Source: Adhaeribacter soli
GTDB lineage: Bacteria > Bacteroidota > Bacteroidia > Cytophagales > Hymenobacteraceae
Length of the DNA: 64,000 nt
Assembly: GCF_008727925.1 (NCBI RefSeq)
Contig: NZ_VTWT01000001.1
Coordinates: forward strand, 682,001 to 746,000
Direction of reading: 5' to 3'
How positions within the stretch are numbered: position 1 is the stretch's first letter; each line of letters begins with the position of its first letter. The notes below the pieces were generated by a model, which was given only the letters and a program-made list of their open reading frames with translations, was not told where the DNA came from and did not search any database. Positions 43,234 through 52,078 of this stretch are shown piece by piece. The position numbers and the translations under genes are program-made.

Positions 43234-45075
43234 TTAAATAGAATACTTACGGCCTTTATTTTTTTCTTTAAGGTACTCCATTAAAGGAGCGAAATATTCT
43301 ACCATGGCGCGAGCGCTTAATTCTTCACCGGTTTTTTCAACCAGCATCTGGCGCCAGTCAACGCTGGCTCCCGGAGCCATAATGCCTCTCAGGAACTCCC
43401 CAACTTCCTTGTTACCGTAATAATTCGTGGCCCGCGGGTCCTGCTTCAGGATGTTTTTAGCAATGTGGTCGTGCAGCTGGAACAGGATCACGTAAGACAA
43501 GGCATAATCGTAGTACTGGGCCGGATCGTCGTTGATGTGGGTTTTGGTAGCAGCATCGGTAAATTCTTCTCCCCGGGCATTGGGCGGCTGAATTCCCTGG
43601 TACTCCGAAACCAGTTGCCACCAACGTCTGTTAAATTCCTCCGGCGAAAGATCCCGGGCATACAGGTCGTGCTCAAACTCGGTCATTACGCCGGAAGCAA
43701 ACGGAATGAATACCACGTAGTTCAGCGCCTCTTTCAGTAATAACTGCATATCGTCGGTTTTTGCTTTCGGGTCGATCAGGTCCAGGCCGGCCAGAAATGG
43801 CTTCTGGTTGGCGGCCAGGCCCATTAAGCTGCCCAGTGCTTCATGATACGCCCGGTTCGCGCCAGCCCTTAGTAAAACAGGTACTTCCGGGTTGGTGTAG
43901 GTTAAGTAGTAGTAAATATGGCCGTATTCGTGATGGGTGGTTTCGTACCATTCGGCATTCGGCTCAATGCTCATTAAGCTGCGCACGTCATTATCCAGGT
44001 CCATGTGCCAGGCCGAAGCGTGGTTGTTTTTCTTGTACTTTGCGGTTTTCGGCAGCGGGTAGAGGTCCGATTTTTCCCAGAAAACCTCCGGCAGCGCCGG
44101 GAAACCCAGGCTCATATAGAAACGCTCGGCTTGTTTGGCCTGCCATTCGGAACCTTTCTTTTTCAGTTCGTTATCCAGATTGAAGCCTTTAACGCTAACC
44201 ATGCTGCTCCAGTCCTGGCCCCAGCGGTTAGGCAGCCAGTGAGCCGGGATTTGCTCGGGAACATTCTTTACGCCGTATTTTTTAGCCAGTTCGTAGCGGG
44301 CGTAGGTATGCAGTTCCCGGTAAAGCGGCCGCAATTCTTCGTTTATTTTCCTTACCAGGCTCATCATCTCTTCCCGGCTCATGCCGTACTCGGAAGCCTG
44401 GTAACTGAAATAATCTTCGTAGCCCAGCGCCTGCACGGTTTTGTTCCGAAGATCACGCAAGTTTATCAGGCCTTCTTTTAAACCTTTACCAACTTCTTTG
44501 CTGGTGTTCCAGGCCTGCAGGCGTTTAGCCAGGTTTTTTTCGTCCTTCAGGATGTCGTCGAGTTGGTTGGTGGTAACCGACTTGCCATTCAGCTTGTAAT
44601 CGTAACCATACAATTTCTCGGTCTGGGCGGTCTGGGCTTTGATGCGTTCAGTAACCAGATCCGGAACGGTTTGCGGGTTATTGGCCGCCTGGAAAAGTAC
44701 GGCTTCCAATTGCAAAACCTGCAGCCGGTCTAACATATCTTTGTGCTCCAGTAATTCGCGGGTACGTTTTATATTTTCCTCGCTGCCGGTAAAGCGGGCC
44801 ATGGCTTCATTTGCCTCCTGGGTGCGCCGGGCATTGGTTTCATCGCCGGGAATGATGCGGGTATTGGAAGTCCATTCGGCTTCTGATGCGGCGGTGTATA
44901 ATTTCTGGTAGGTTTCGGAATATTCTCTCAGGAATTTCTCAGCCTCACCGCGGAAATCGCGCGGTATAGCCGCTGCTGGTGGGGGCGTAGTAGTAACCGG
45001 TGGCGCACTAGGCACTTTCGACTGGCAGGAATATAAAAGCGACACTGCCAGGGCAGGTAAGATCAGTTTTTTCAT
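43234..45075 (-). CDS. M2 family peptidyl-dipeptidase (ACE-like) lipoprotein
   Basis: This 613-residue metallopeptidase has a lipoprotein signal (LPALAVSLLYSC). The zinc motif is HEYGH in ETTHHEYGHIYYYL near residue 380, and the third ligand Glu is in RAYHEALGSLMGLAA. The overall order and length match bacterial angiotensin-converting-enzyme-like M2 peptidases, which release C-terminal dipeptides. The mature enzyme should be anchored to a membrane in the periplasm. A perfect TATATTTG -7 element at plus 45101-45108 supports the ATG at 45075 over one at 45111. No operon partner. Confidence 0.92.
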   Translation of the reverse strand: MKKLILPALAVSLLYSCQSKVPSAPPVTTTPPPAAAIPRDFRGEAEKFLREYSETYQKLYTAASEAEWTSNTRIIPGDETNARRTQEANEAMARFTGSEENIKRTRELLEHKDMLDRLQVLQLEAVLFQAANNPQTVPDLVTERIKAQTAQTEKLYGYDYKLNGKSVTTNQLDDILKDEKNLAKRLQAWNTSKEVGKGLKEGLINLRDLRNKTVQALGYEDYFSYQASEYGMSREEMMSLVRKINEELRPLYRELHTYARYELAKKYGVKNVPEQIPAHWLPNRWGQDWSSMVSVKGFNLDNELKKKGSEWQAKQAERFYMSLGFPALPEVFWEKSDLYPLPKTAKYKKNNHASAWHMDLDNDVRSLMSIEPNAEWYETTHHEYGHIYYYLTYTNPEVPVLLRAGANRAYHEALGSLMGLAANQKPFLAGLDLIDPKAKTDDMQLLLKEALNYVVFIPFASGVMTEFEHDLYARDLSPEEFNRRWWQLVSEYQGIQPPNARGEEFTDAATKTHINDDPAQYYDYALSYVILFQLHDHIAKNILKQDPRATNYYGNKEVGEFLRGIMAPGASVDWRQMLVEKTGEELSARAMVEYFAPLMEYLKEKNKGRKYSI

Positions 45076-45100
45076 ATTGCAGTTATGTATGTTCGGAAAC

Positions 45101-45108
45101 CAAATATA
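45101..45108 (-). promoter_or_regulatory. -7 element of the M2 peptidase gene
   Basis: TATATTTG on the minus strand is a perfect TAnnTTTG. The predicted start near 45094 is 19 nt before the preferred ATG. No clear -33 element. Confidence 0.4.
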
Positions 45109-45346
45109 CAAATTCTGCTAAGGAAAAGCCTGTATTTCTAATAGACCAGTAATAGCGTTTCGGTTGTTTATTGATTTTATGAATAAACAAAAAAATATGG
45201 CTTCATGCCAAAAAAGCTACTCAATCTGGCATTTAATTCCAGTATTCATTGCGTCTGCTTTCGCTGATGGATCTGTCAGCTAAAACAGACGGCAATGAAC
45301 AGGTCAGTTTCAAATTTTACGTAAGTTTAGAAGGCAATTCTTCGCT

Positions 45347-46669
45347 TTAATTTTCGGTTGGCTCCGGAAGATCTTTTTGAACCAGGCGGGTATCGAGGGT
45401 TTTGCTCGTTTTGGCACCAAGTTTCTTGAGTAGTTCGGCTTTTTTTATCAGGTTGCCGTTTCCTTCGGAAAGCTTTTTCATGGCCAGGTTATATTTTTGC
45501 TGACTCCGTTCCAGGTTCAGGCCAATGTCTTTCATATCGTCTACAAAACCTACAAATTTATCGTAGAGCTTGCCGCTTTCTTCGGCGATACGGAGTACAT
45601 TCCTTTTCTGGTTTTCCTGTTTCCAGACGCTGGCAACGGTACGCAACGTAGCCAGTAAAGTCGAGTTGGTAACGAAAACAATGTTGCGGTCCAGTGCTTC
45701 CACAAACATTTCCCGGTCTTGCTGCATGGCTAAGTTAAAAGCCGGCTCAATAGGGATGTACATGAGCACAAAATCCGGGGAATTGATGCCGTGCAAGTGC
45801 TGGTAATTTTTGCGGCTCAGATCGGAGTAATGCGTGCGAAGCGAGTTTAAATGGTTCTTTAGTTGCAGTTGCTGCACCAGTTCATCTTCGGCGCTGCAAT
45901 AGGCTTCGTAAGCCACCAAAGAAAGTTTGGAGTCGATCACCAGATGCTTATCATCAGGCAGCATGATGATTACGTCCGGCCGGAATATTTTTTGTTCCGC
46001 ATCGCGGCGCACGTCTTCGCGGCGATAATGAATTTCCCTTTCCAACCCGGATTTTTCGAGCAGACTTTCCAGCAGGTATTCGCCCCAGTTGCCTTGCGTT
46101 TTGCGTTCGCCTTTCAGGGCATTGGTAAGGTTCAGGGCATCCTTGCTCATTTGCTGGTTCAGGTTCACGAGCTGGGCGATCTGTTCCTTTAAAGTCGTGT
46201 TTTCGATCAGGCTTTTTTCGTAGGTCGTTTCCACCTTGGCTTCAAACTCCTTGATGCGCTCCTTTAAAGGTTCCAGAATACGCTCGATATTCTCGGCGGA
46301 AGCTTTTTTGAAGTGCTCGGAATTATGCACCAGAACTTCGTTGGATACGGTATGGAATTGCTGCAAAAAAGTAGTACGGAGGCTAGCCAGCTCTTCGGAA
46401 TTTTCGCTTAGCTTTTTCTTCAGGTGGTAAAGGTCGGTTTCGGTTTTGCTGAGTTCGGTATGCAGGTTAATTACCTTCTGGTTTTCCGAACGGAATTGTA
46501 GCACGGCTTTTTCCAGTTCGGCTTTCTTTTCAGTTAGCTGGGTTTGCGCCATCGTTAAAGCCATTTCCGCTGCATTGGTTTTCTGTACCAACCCATTGAT
46601 CCGGCTTTTCAATAATACATAAACCAACCCGGCAGGCAATGCCCCGGCCGCAAAAGATAACCATTCCAT
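45347..46669 (-). CDS. rmuC: DNA recombination protein RmuC
   Basis: This 440-residue protein has an N-terminal membrane helix (FAAGALPAGLVYVLL), a long coiled coil (about residues 30-160) and the RmuC domain (PD-(D/E)XK nuclease fold) with KTQGNWGEYLLESLLEKSGL and FRPDVIIMLPDDKHLVIDSK. In E. coli RmuC limits inversions at short inverted repeats. That is apt here given how many inverted repeats lie around it, but such a link is speculative. It is a single gene with a repeat-rich gap upstream. Confidence 0.93.
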   Translation of the reverse strand: MEWLSFAAGALPAGLVYVLLKSRINGLVQKTNAAEMALTMAQTQLTEKKAELEKAVLQFRSENQKVINLHTELSKTETDLYHLKKKLSENSEELASLRTTFLQQFHTVSNEVLVHNSEHFKKASAENIERILEPLKERIKEFEAKVETTYEKSLIENTTLKEQIAQLVNLNQQMSKDALNLTNALKGERKTQGNWGEYLLESLLEKSGLEREIHYRREDVRRDAEQKIFRPDVIIMLPDDKHLVIDSKLSLVAYEAYCSAEDELVQQLQLKNHLNSLRTHYSDLSRKNYQHLHGINSPDFVLMYIPIEPAFNLAMQQDREMFVEALDRNIVFVTNSTLLATLRTVASVWKQENQKRNVLRIAEESGKLYDKFVGFVDDMKDIGLNLERSQQKYNLAMKKLSEGNGNLIKKAELLKKLGAKTSKTLDTRLVQKDLPEPTEN

Positions 46670-46863
46670 ACCTTGAAATTACGCGAAAATATGCCTTGGA
46701 ACAAGCTAAAGGGGGGATTAGTGCCATCGTGATTTCTGTTTTATTTAAATGGTAGTAGCACGGCACAAAAAATCCCTAATCTGTTAACAAAAGCGGGATT
46801 TAGTTTATATTGGTGAAAATGCCATAGTCGTCAGGCTAAGGTAATTTATTATGATTTCGGACT

Positions 46864-47018
46864 GTAGAGACGTAATATATTACGTTTCCATTCGGGGTAC
46901 AAACGACGGCATTAAGTTGCAAATGGGTTGAGACCAGATATGATGATTTGTTGCAAAGCTGTGAAAGTGCACAATACTGTCGCAGTGTTGTGAAAGACGT
47001 AATGTATTACGTCTCTAC
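46864..47018. repeat. REPIN-like element, second copy
   Basis: The left REP (46864-46888) starts GTAGAGACGTAATATATTAC, ends GTTTC and continues CATTCGG. The right REP (46992-47018) starts GAAAGACGTAATGTATTACG and ends TCTCTAC. The 103-nt spacer differs from the element at 5.9 kb while the cores match. Confidence 0.78.
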
Positions 47019-47067
47019 AGGGGCATCGGAATTTAGCCTGACTGTTATGGTGTTTTCACCAACAACG

Positions 47068-47118
47068 GCATGAAAAAAGCCCGGCACTGCTTTCGCATAC
47101 ACCGGGCTTTTTTCATGC
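47068..47118. terminator. Long hairpin terminator
   Basis: A perfect 17-bp stem GCATGAAAAAAGCCCGG / CCGGGCTTTTTTCATGC has a 17-nt loop. It lies downstream of the lipoprotein gene on the minus strand. Confidence 0.82.
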
Positions 47119-47132
47119 TTATGAATTTGAAA

Positions 47133-47191
47133 AAAATGTTTTCAAATTTTCTAATTAGCACATTAGCACATTAAAAAATCAGCACATTAAT
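47133..47191. repeat. AATTAGCACATTA-type tandem repeat
   Basis: Contains TTAGCACATTAGCACATTA followed by TCAGCACATTAAT. A common low-complexity intergenic type in this phylum. Confidence 0.6.
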
Positions 47192-47192
47192 G

Positions 47193-47605
47193 TTATTCCT
47201 GTGGTTCCAGTTCCATTGTAGAACCATCGGGTGCTTTCAGGTCCAGTTCATCATCGTCCAGCTTGGTAACTTCGAAAGACATGGACGTAGTAGATCCGTT
47301 CGGGGTAAGCATCAGTGATTTGGCATTCTGGTCGTAGCGGTAAGTTCCCGACATGGTTTGCAGGTTTGAATTCATGGAGAAGTTACCGTTGGAGAAAAAT
47401 TGCAGCACCGTACTTTTGTCTTCCTCGGTTTGGGAGACTTTACCCCCGGAAGCGTTTTTCTCTTTATGGGTTACCCATTTCCGGCTGCCGGTACCGTAAA
47501 GGTTGCTGGTGCTGCCGGCCTCATTTTTTTTCCGCAACTTAACGCGAAAACTAAAGCAAACATGTAAAAGGCCAGAAACAGGTGTTTTACTTTCATTTCT
47601 TTCAT
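47193..47605 (-). pseudogene. Frameshifted lipocalin-like lipoprotein
   Basis: Two frames join to make one lipoprotein. The first runs from the ATG at 47605 and gives a clear lipoprotein signal (MKVKHLFLAFYMFALVFALSC, then GKK). It breaks at a run of 8 A on the coding strand (plus-strand T run 47524-47531). The second frame gives the mature part: NEAGSTSNLYG, KWVTHKEKN, STVLQFFSNGNFSMNS, SGTYRYD, SLMLTP and EVTKLDDDELDLK, which resembles small lipocalin-like Bacteroidota lipoproteins. One extra A (9) would restore the fusion. It could be a true frameshift, a sequencing error or phase variation at the homopolymer. Confidence 0.72.
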
Positions 47606-47857
47606 AGTTTTATTTTGATTGGTTAGCATAAAGCCCGGGCAACAGGATTATAACGCCGCTGCCGGAAATGAGTAAGGATACGGGAAGCTAACAGTTTTAG
47701 TTTATGAAAGTTTTAAACCTTCAGGAATTGCACAATTTAAATAACCATTCCGGTTAAGTAGCCGTATCGGCTAAACTGTTGAATTTTTACGATTGTATTT
47801 TAAAAACACTCGTACACAGGAATATAATCAACATTCACTTTTTAATTGCAAACAACC

Positions 47858-48154
47858 ATGGGATTATTTGATTTCCTAAAAAAAGGCGAACAGAAGCCAG
47901 CTAATCCGGTAAAACCGGGAACCCCGCACGGCGGCATGGCAGACCCAATACAGCAAAGCAGACCAGCCCAACCGCAAGCGGCTGCTAATATGGATACTTA
48001 CACGGTTAAATCCGGCGATTCGCTTTCCAAAATTGCCAAGAACTTTTACGGCGACGCCATGCAGTGGCGTAAGATCCACGAAGCGAATAAAGACAAGATC
48101 TCGAATCCGGATATGATCCAGCCGGGCTGGGTTTTGAAAATACCGAAACAGTAA
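47858..48154 (+). CDS. LysM domain protein
   Basis: This 98-residue protein has a Gly/Pro/Gln-rich N-terminal half and a C-terminal LysM domain ([20 protein letters not shown] and [24 protein letters not shown]). The pattern equals that of YgaU-type LysM proteins, which bind peptidoglycan or K+. No signal peptide is seen, so it may be cytosolic like YgaU. An in-frame TTG lies 12 nt upstream, but the ATG at 47858 ([10 protein letters not shown]) matches the family start. A 44-nt palindrome follows. Confidence 0.9.
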   Translation: MGLFDFLKKGEQKPANPVKPGTPHGGMADPIQQSRPAQPQAAANMDTYTVKSGDSLSKIAKNFYGDAMQWRKIHEANKDKISNPDMIQPGWVLKIPKQ

Positions 48155-48172
48155 TCGGATTGACAATTTTTC

Positions 48173-48216
48173 AGACCTCCATAGCGTAAGGTTTAAACCC
48201 TACGCTATGGAGGTCT
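48173..48216. repeat. 44-nt near-perfect palindrome
   Basis: Arms AGACCTCCATAGCGTA / TACGCTATGGAGGTCT (16 of 16) enclose AGGTTTAAACCC, whose inner GGTTTAAACC is also a palindrome. One A-C mismatch breaks symmetry. It separates the LysM gene from the convergent AddB-like gene and could act as a terminator, though no T tract follows. Confidence 0.85.
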
Positions 48217-48224
48217 TCAGTTTC

Positions 48225-51134
48225 TTACCGCGCGCAAATGCCGCGGTACGGGCAATACTGGCAAACTTCCAGATCGTTGGTCTTATGGATCGGTTCTTCC
48301 GGATCGAGCATTTGCCGGATGAATTTGTGCAGGTATTTTTCCGATTCGGCCAGGAATTCTTCCGTGGTTTCAAAGCCTTCGTCGGTAAAATTGAGCTGGG
48401 CTTTCATCAACCCCTTATCTAAATTCCGGAACGATAAAATGCTGGCTTCCACTTCGGTTTTTTCCGGCAATTCCATACCATTTTCGGCGGCCATTATTGG
48501 AATTTCCGACAGGCTTTTCTCCATCAGATACCGGTACAGCCAGAGCTGCCGGACTTTTTCGTATTTCTTGTTCGAAAGGAAATGCGTTTCCAGATCTTCG
48601 GTTTTTACTTTCAGATCCGTCGGATTCACAAAGCCGGTCTTATAATCGATCACCCGGATTTTATTTCCCGTTCTATCAATTCTATCGGCTTTACCGGCCA
48701 GTTTTACTTCTACCAATTCTTCGCCCACCGGTACCTGCAGGGTAGTTTCCAGCGATTCCTCTAGTTTCAGCACTTTTAGCGGATAGGCGCCGGATTTAAT
48801 TTCCAGCTCCAGGTACTTATGCAGGATCTTCAAGGCTACTTTGTAAAGCAGGTGATTCATGCCTTGTTCTGGTAAAGCTTCTAAGGTGCCACGTTTAAAT
48901 TCCTGCTTCACTTTTTCGGGCAACTGCTTTAGCATTTCTTCCAGCCTGGAAATAGTGACCGGTGTACCATCCAGCATGAACGGCTGGTAGAAATCTTCCA
49001 GCACTTTGTGCACAATGTTTCCGAACTGATCGGTGCCGATCTGTTCGTCCATTTTGTTGCTTTCCTTCAGGCCGGCAACTTTGGTAAAATAGTATTGCAG
49101 GTTGCAGCGCACCCACATGTTCAGATGCGAAGGGAACAAGCCTTTTTTCAAATTCGCTTTCAGCTTGCTTAATACTGCTTCGTCTTTCTCAATTATGATG
49201 TCATGGTTGTAGCTTTTCTTCTCAGTTTGCACCACGATGCCGGTTTGTTCCGTGTATTTTATCTTCGGATTTAGGGGCGCCAGGTGGTTGGCCAGTTGCA
49301 GAATGAAGCGGCTTTTTTCGGCGGCCCCAAAAGTATCGGAAGGTTGCACGTAAAGCAGGCTTACGGTTTTGGCGCGCTGCAGCAAACGGTAAAAATGGTA
49401 GGAAGTAATGCTTTCCTGTTCCGAATACGTTGGCAAACCGAACTCCCGCAGCACGTCGTAAGGCATTAAAGAAGAATGCTTTTTCGGAGCCGGCAAGGTC
49501 TTCTCGTTTACCGACAGAATGATCAGGTTTTCAAAGTCCAGCGCGCGCGTTTCCAGCATCCCCATCACCTGAATTTCCGAGATCGGTTCGCCTTCGAAAG
49601 GTAAGCGGGTCTGACCGATCTGTTCGTAGAGAAATTTCTTAAAGCTGCGCACTGAGATCTTTTGCTGCCGGCAATCGAAAATGGAATCGAGGCGTTTTAC
49701 GATGGTGAAAAGGTGGTACAGGTATTCGGTCTCCACCGGGTTGATTAGCTCGAAGCGGTAAATATCTTTCAGCAAATCGATGATCTCGAACAGGGCCGCA
49801 ATAATATCATCGCAGTTTTTCCAGGGACGGAAAAGCGACTGAAAAAGCGGATGTTCTTTACCTAGCTCGATCAACGTTTGGGCCGAAAGCAGAATGCGGT
49901 TCTCTTCCAGAATCCGGGTTACCACGTTTTGTACTAGGTTTTCGTATTCCGGCTGGTCGGTTAAATTTTCGTGGAGGTAATGTTCATAGCGACGAATAAA
50001 CGGGTGGCTGAGCAGTTTATTTACCGCCAGGTAATGGTAATGCTGCACTGCGTAACCCGTTTGCCCCGGCTGAATGATGCCCGTTAAATGCACATCGAAA
50101 AGCAGATCCACGAGGTTAAAAAGGGAAGTGCCTTTGAGCGTAAGCCCCATCGTAACGTTGTAATCGGTAATCTTTTCGCCGATGGAATGCAGCACCGGCA
50201 GCAGCATATTTTCGTCGGGCAGCACGATGGCTACTTCGGCATTTGGCTGTTTGCTCCTAATTTCGTCTAACAACTGACCTGCCACGCGACCCTGCATGCT
50301 GGCATTGGCCACGCCGATCACGTTAATTTCTTTTTCGGAAGTTAAGAGTTCGTTACTGCTGAAATTCCATTCCGGCAGGCTCCATTTTTTACGGTACTGG
50401 CGCAGGAAATGCCCGGCCCGGTTCGGCGAATCGGCAGCTAAGTAATACTCATCGGCATCGAAAAAAACATCGGCTTTATCGAGGCTTAAAAGCGTGCGCA
50501 CGATCTTTTCTTCCGACCGGCTCAAGGCATTTAAACCAATAAAAATGTAGCGGTGGCAGGTAGTTTTTTCGGTTATTTCCTTAACGTTTTCGGCTACGTA
50601 GCGGAAGGCCATGCCGGGGTAGCTTTGTTTTTTCTTCCGTAAATTCTGCCGCAGTTTACGGTAAGTTTTCTCCAGGTTGTCCCAGAGTTTAAAGTAGTTG
50701 GCAACGGTGCTGGAAATGGGCTGACCCAGCGCTTCCGGATCCCAGCGCTCCAGGGCTTTGGCTTCGGATAGGTATTCGAAAAGCTTGTCGGTGGCTACCA
50801 GGTTCTGGTCGATGCGGTTGAAATCTTCGAGCAAAGTGCCGGCCCAGCTCACGTACTGGTCGAAGTCGAGTTTCTGGTCGAATTCCTGGATAATGTCGTA
50901 AAGTTCCAGCTGCAAGCTGATGGGCTCCACAATTTCAGCTTTGGCCAGGTTGCACACAAAATCTTCCATCGAAGAAACTTCCGGGCTCCACAACCCGTTG
51001 GATGCCAGTTTGGCCAGCGCATTTTTGAAATACAAACCCGCCCGGCGCGTTGGCACGATCACGCACAACTGGCTGATGTTGTCGGGGTATTTTTGAAGTA
51101 AAGCAGCAGCGGTATGTTGGAGGAAGGTTTGCAT
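48225..51134 (-). CDS. AddB-like PD-(D/E)XK nuclease subunit
   Basis: About 969 residues. The N-terminal and middle parts are helicase-like (CVIVPTRRAGLYFKNALAKLA; AIVLPDENMLLPVL; ILSVNEKTLPAPKK) without an intact Walker A, as in AddB. The C-terminal third has a nuclease domain with GKADRIDRTG and IRVIDYKTGF. Four cysteines set up an AddB-type iron-sulfur staple: MWVRCNLQYYF and, at the end, CQYCPYRGIC. With an AddA-like partner it would process double-strand ends. A consensus promoter (TTGG-19-TAATTTTG) lies just upstream. An in-frame TTG at 51161 is not preferred. The AddA-like gene lies 8.2 kb away on the same strand. Confidence 0.85.
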   Translation of the reverse strand: MQTFLQHTAAALLQKYPDNISQLCVIVPTRRAGLYFKNALAKLASNGLWSPEVSSMEDFVCNLAKAEIVEPISLQLELYDIIQEFDQKLDFDQYVSWAGTLLEDFNRIDQNLVATDKLFEYLSEAKALERWDPEALGQPISSTVANYFKLWDNLEKTYRKLRQNLRKKKQSYPGMAFRYVAENVKEITEKTTCHRYIFIGLNALSRSEEKIVRTLLSLDKADVFFDADEYYLAADSPNRAGHFLRQYRKKWSLPEWNFSSNELLTSEKEINVIGVANASMQGRVAGQLLDEIRSKQPNAEVAIVLPDENMLLPVLHSIGEKITDYNVTMGLTLKGTSLFNLVDLLFDVHLTGIIQPGQTGYAVQHYHYLAVNKLLSHPFIRRYEHYLHENLTDQPEYENLVQNVVTRILEENRILLSAQTLIELGKEHPLFQSLFRPWKNCDDIIAALFEIIDLLKDIYRFELINPVETEYLYHLFTIVKRLDSIFDCRQQKISVRSFKKFLYEQIGQTRLPFEGEPISEIQVMGMLETRALDFENLIILSVNEKTLPAPKKHSSLMPYDVLREFGLPTYSEQESITSYHFYRLLQRAKTVSLLYVQPSDTFGAAEKSRFILQLANHLAPLNPKIKYTEQTGIVVQTEKKSYNHDIIIEKDEAVLSKLKANLKKGLFPSHLNMWVRCNLQYYFTKVAGLKESNKMDEQIGTDQFGNIVHKVLEDFYQPFMLDGTPVTISRLEEMLKQLPEKVKQEFKRGTLEALPEQGMNHLLYKVALKILHKYLELEIKSGAYPLKVLKLEESLETTLQVPVGEELVEVKLAGKADRIDRTGNKIRVIDYKTGFVNPTDLKVKTEDLETHFLSNKKYEKVRQLWLYRYLMEKSLSEIPIMAAENGMELPEKTEVEASILSFRNLDKGLMKAQLNFTDEGFETTEEFLAESEKYLHKFIRQMLDPEEPIHKTNDLEVCQYCPYRGICAR

Positions 51135-51158
51135 GAAGGGATCTCGACTTTTTCTTAT

Positions 51159-51188
51159 CAAAATTATAGCATTTTTATTTTACCCCAA
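51159..51188 (-). promoter_or_regulatory. Promoter of the AddB-like gene
   Basis: Minus strand: TTGG (plus 51185-51188), a 19-nt spacer and TAATTTTG (plus 51159-51166), matching the Bacteroidota consensus exactly. Transcription would begin near 51152, 18 nt before the ATG at 51134. Confidence 0.6.
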
Positions 51189-51253
51189 CCTAAAATAAAA
51201 GACAAAATTTAAAGTTTTGAACAAAGAGAACCAATTTCGGTTTTATTTTTTTA

Positions 51254-51261
51254 TACCTTTG
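51254..51261 (+). promoter_or_regulatory. -7 element of the 51293 gene
   Basis: TACCTTTG is a perfect TAnnTTTG match 32 nt before the ATG. No -33 element was found at the right spacing. Confidence 0.35.
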
Positions 51262-51292
51262 TACCGGAATTAACAAGTCATTCCTGAACCTG

Positions 51293-51676
51293 ATGCTGAA
51301 GAAGCTTTCCCTTTATCTGCTCATTTTTGCTACCTCGTTCAACGTGGCCGGCGGATACGCAGTGGCCGCTACTTTTAAAGCAGCTTCGTTTTCGGTTTGC
51401 CAGATTACCGTGGAGCAGGGCTCTAAATCTGAGACGGTCGTAAAAAAGGCGTCTTCGGATATAGTAATTGTTACCACGCCTCTAATTAAAGAAGGTGACG
51501 AAGAGAAAACCCAGAAATTTGGTTTTGATTTCGATTACGCGGTAACGGAAATTCCACACTTTTTGCCTTTACTCCGGGCGGGCCCTTCTGCCAGCAAGGT
51601 TAAACAGTATCATTATTCTATTGCAAAGGGGAAAAATACGCCACTTTTCCTGCTTAACTGTAATTTCCGGATCTAA
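51293..51676 (+). CDS. Hypothetical secreted protein, unrecognised
   Basis: This 127-residue protein has a signal peptide (LSLYLLIFATSFNVAGGYAVAA), then a region rich in Val/Ile/Lys/Glu: KAASFSVCQITVEQGSK, IVIVTTPLIKEGDEEKTQ, FGFDFDYAVTEIPHFLPLL and KVKQYHYSIAKGKNT. It resembles nothing I recognise. It has a good -7 element and is 300 nt upstream of the RND efflux operon on the same strand. A Cys pair (residues 36 and 123) might form a disulfide. A regulatory or sensory link to the efflux operon is possible but unproven. Confidence 0.6.
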   Translation: MLKKLSLYLLIFATSFNVAGGYAVAATFKAASFSVCQITVEQGSKSETVVKKASSDIVIVTTPLIKEGDEEKTQKFGFDFDYAVTEIPHFLPLLRAGPSASKVKQYHYSIAKGKNTPLFLLNCNFRI

Positions 51677-52078
51677 ATTATTTTATTGCTGTTGCCGTAA
51701 CTGCACTTTCCAAAAGCTGCGGGCTACGGTTTTTTTGTGCCCTTTCCATTCAAAGTTTCCGTTCTACCGGTCCGTTTTAAAGGCTCCGGAAACGCATGAC
51801 TTAATCTGCCAGCTTGTTATTTATTTAAATGGTTTTGCTATTCGCTTAAGCTGAATTCCCAATTCAGGTTGGGCTACGTGCAGCGATCCTGATCCGGAAA
51901 GTTTACTCTCACACTTTCTTGCCGAGTTTTAATAAGCAACAGTCAGCGCCTCGGGAATTGTCGGGTTTCGCGGACAATCCCGGTGTTGCTGGCAATTTTC
52001 CGGATCGGGCCAAACAGCAAATCCCGCAGCATTTCATTCCTAATTTTCAATCAAATCTTAATAATTAAAGCAAAATCC
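51677..52078. other. 402-nt leader of the efflux operon
   Basis: No gene. Weak inverted repeats: CGGGAATTGTC (near 51953) and GACAATCCCGG (near 51973), plus CTGATCCGGAAA near 51889 with TTTCCGGATCGG near 51998. They may mark a regulator site or a remnant. No TetR- or AraC-type gene is next to the operon. Confidence 0.45.

Larger units (their letters stand above)
46670..47192. other. 523-nt gap: REPIN, terminator, AT repeat
   Basis: It contains a REPIN-like pair (46864-47018), a long hairpin terminator (47068-47118) and an AGCACATTA repeat (47133-47191). No gene seen. Confidence 0.65.
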
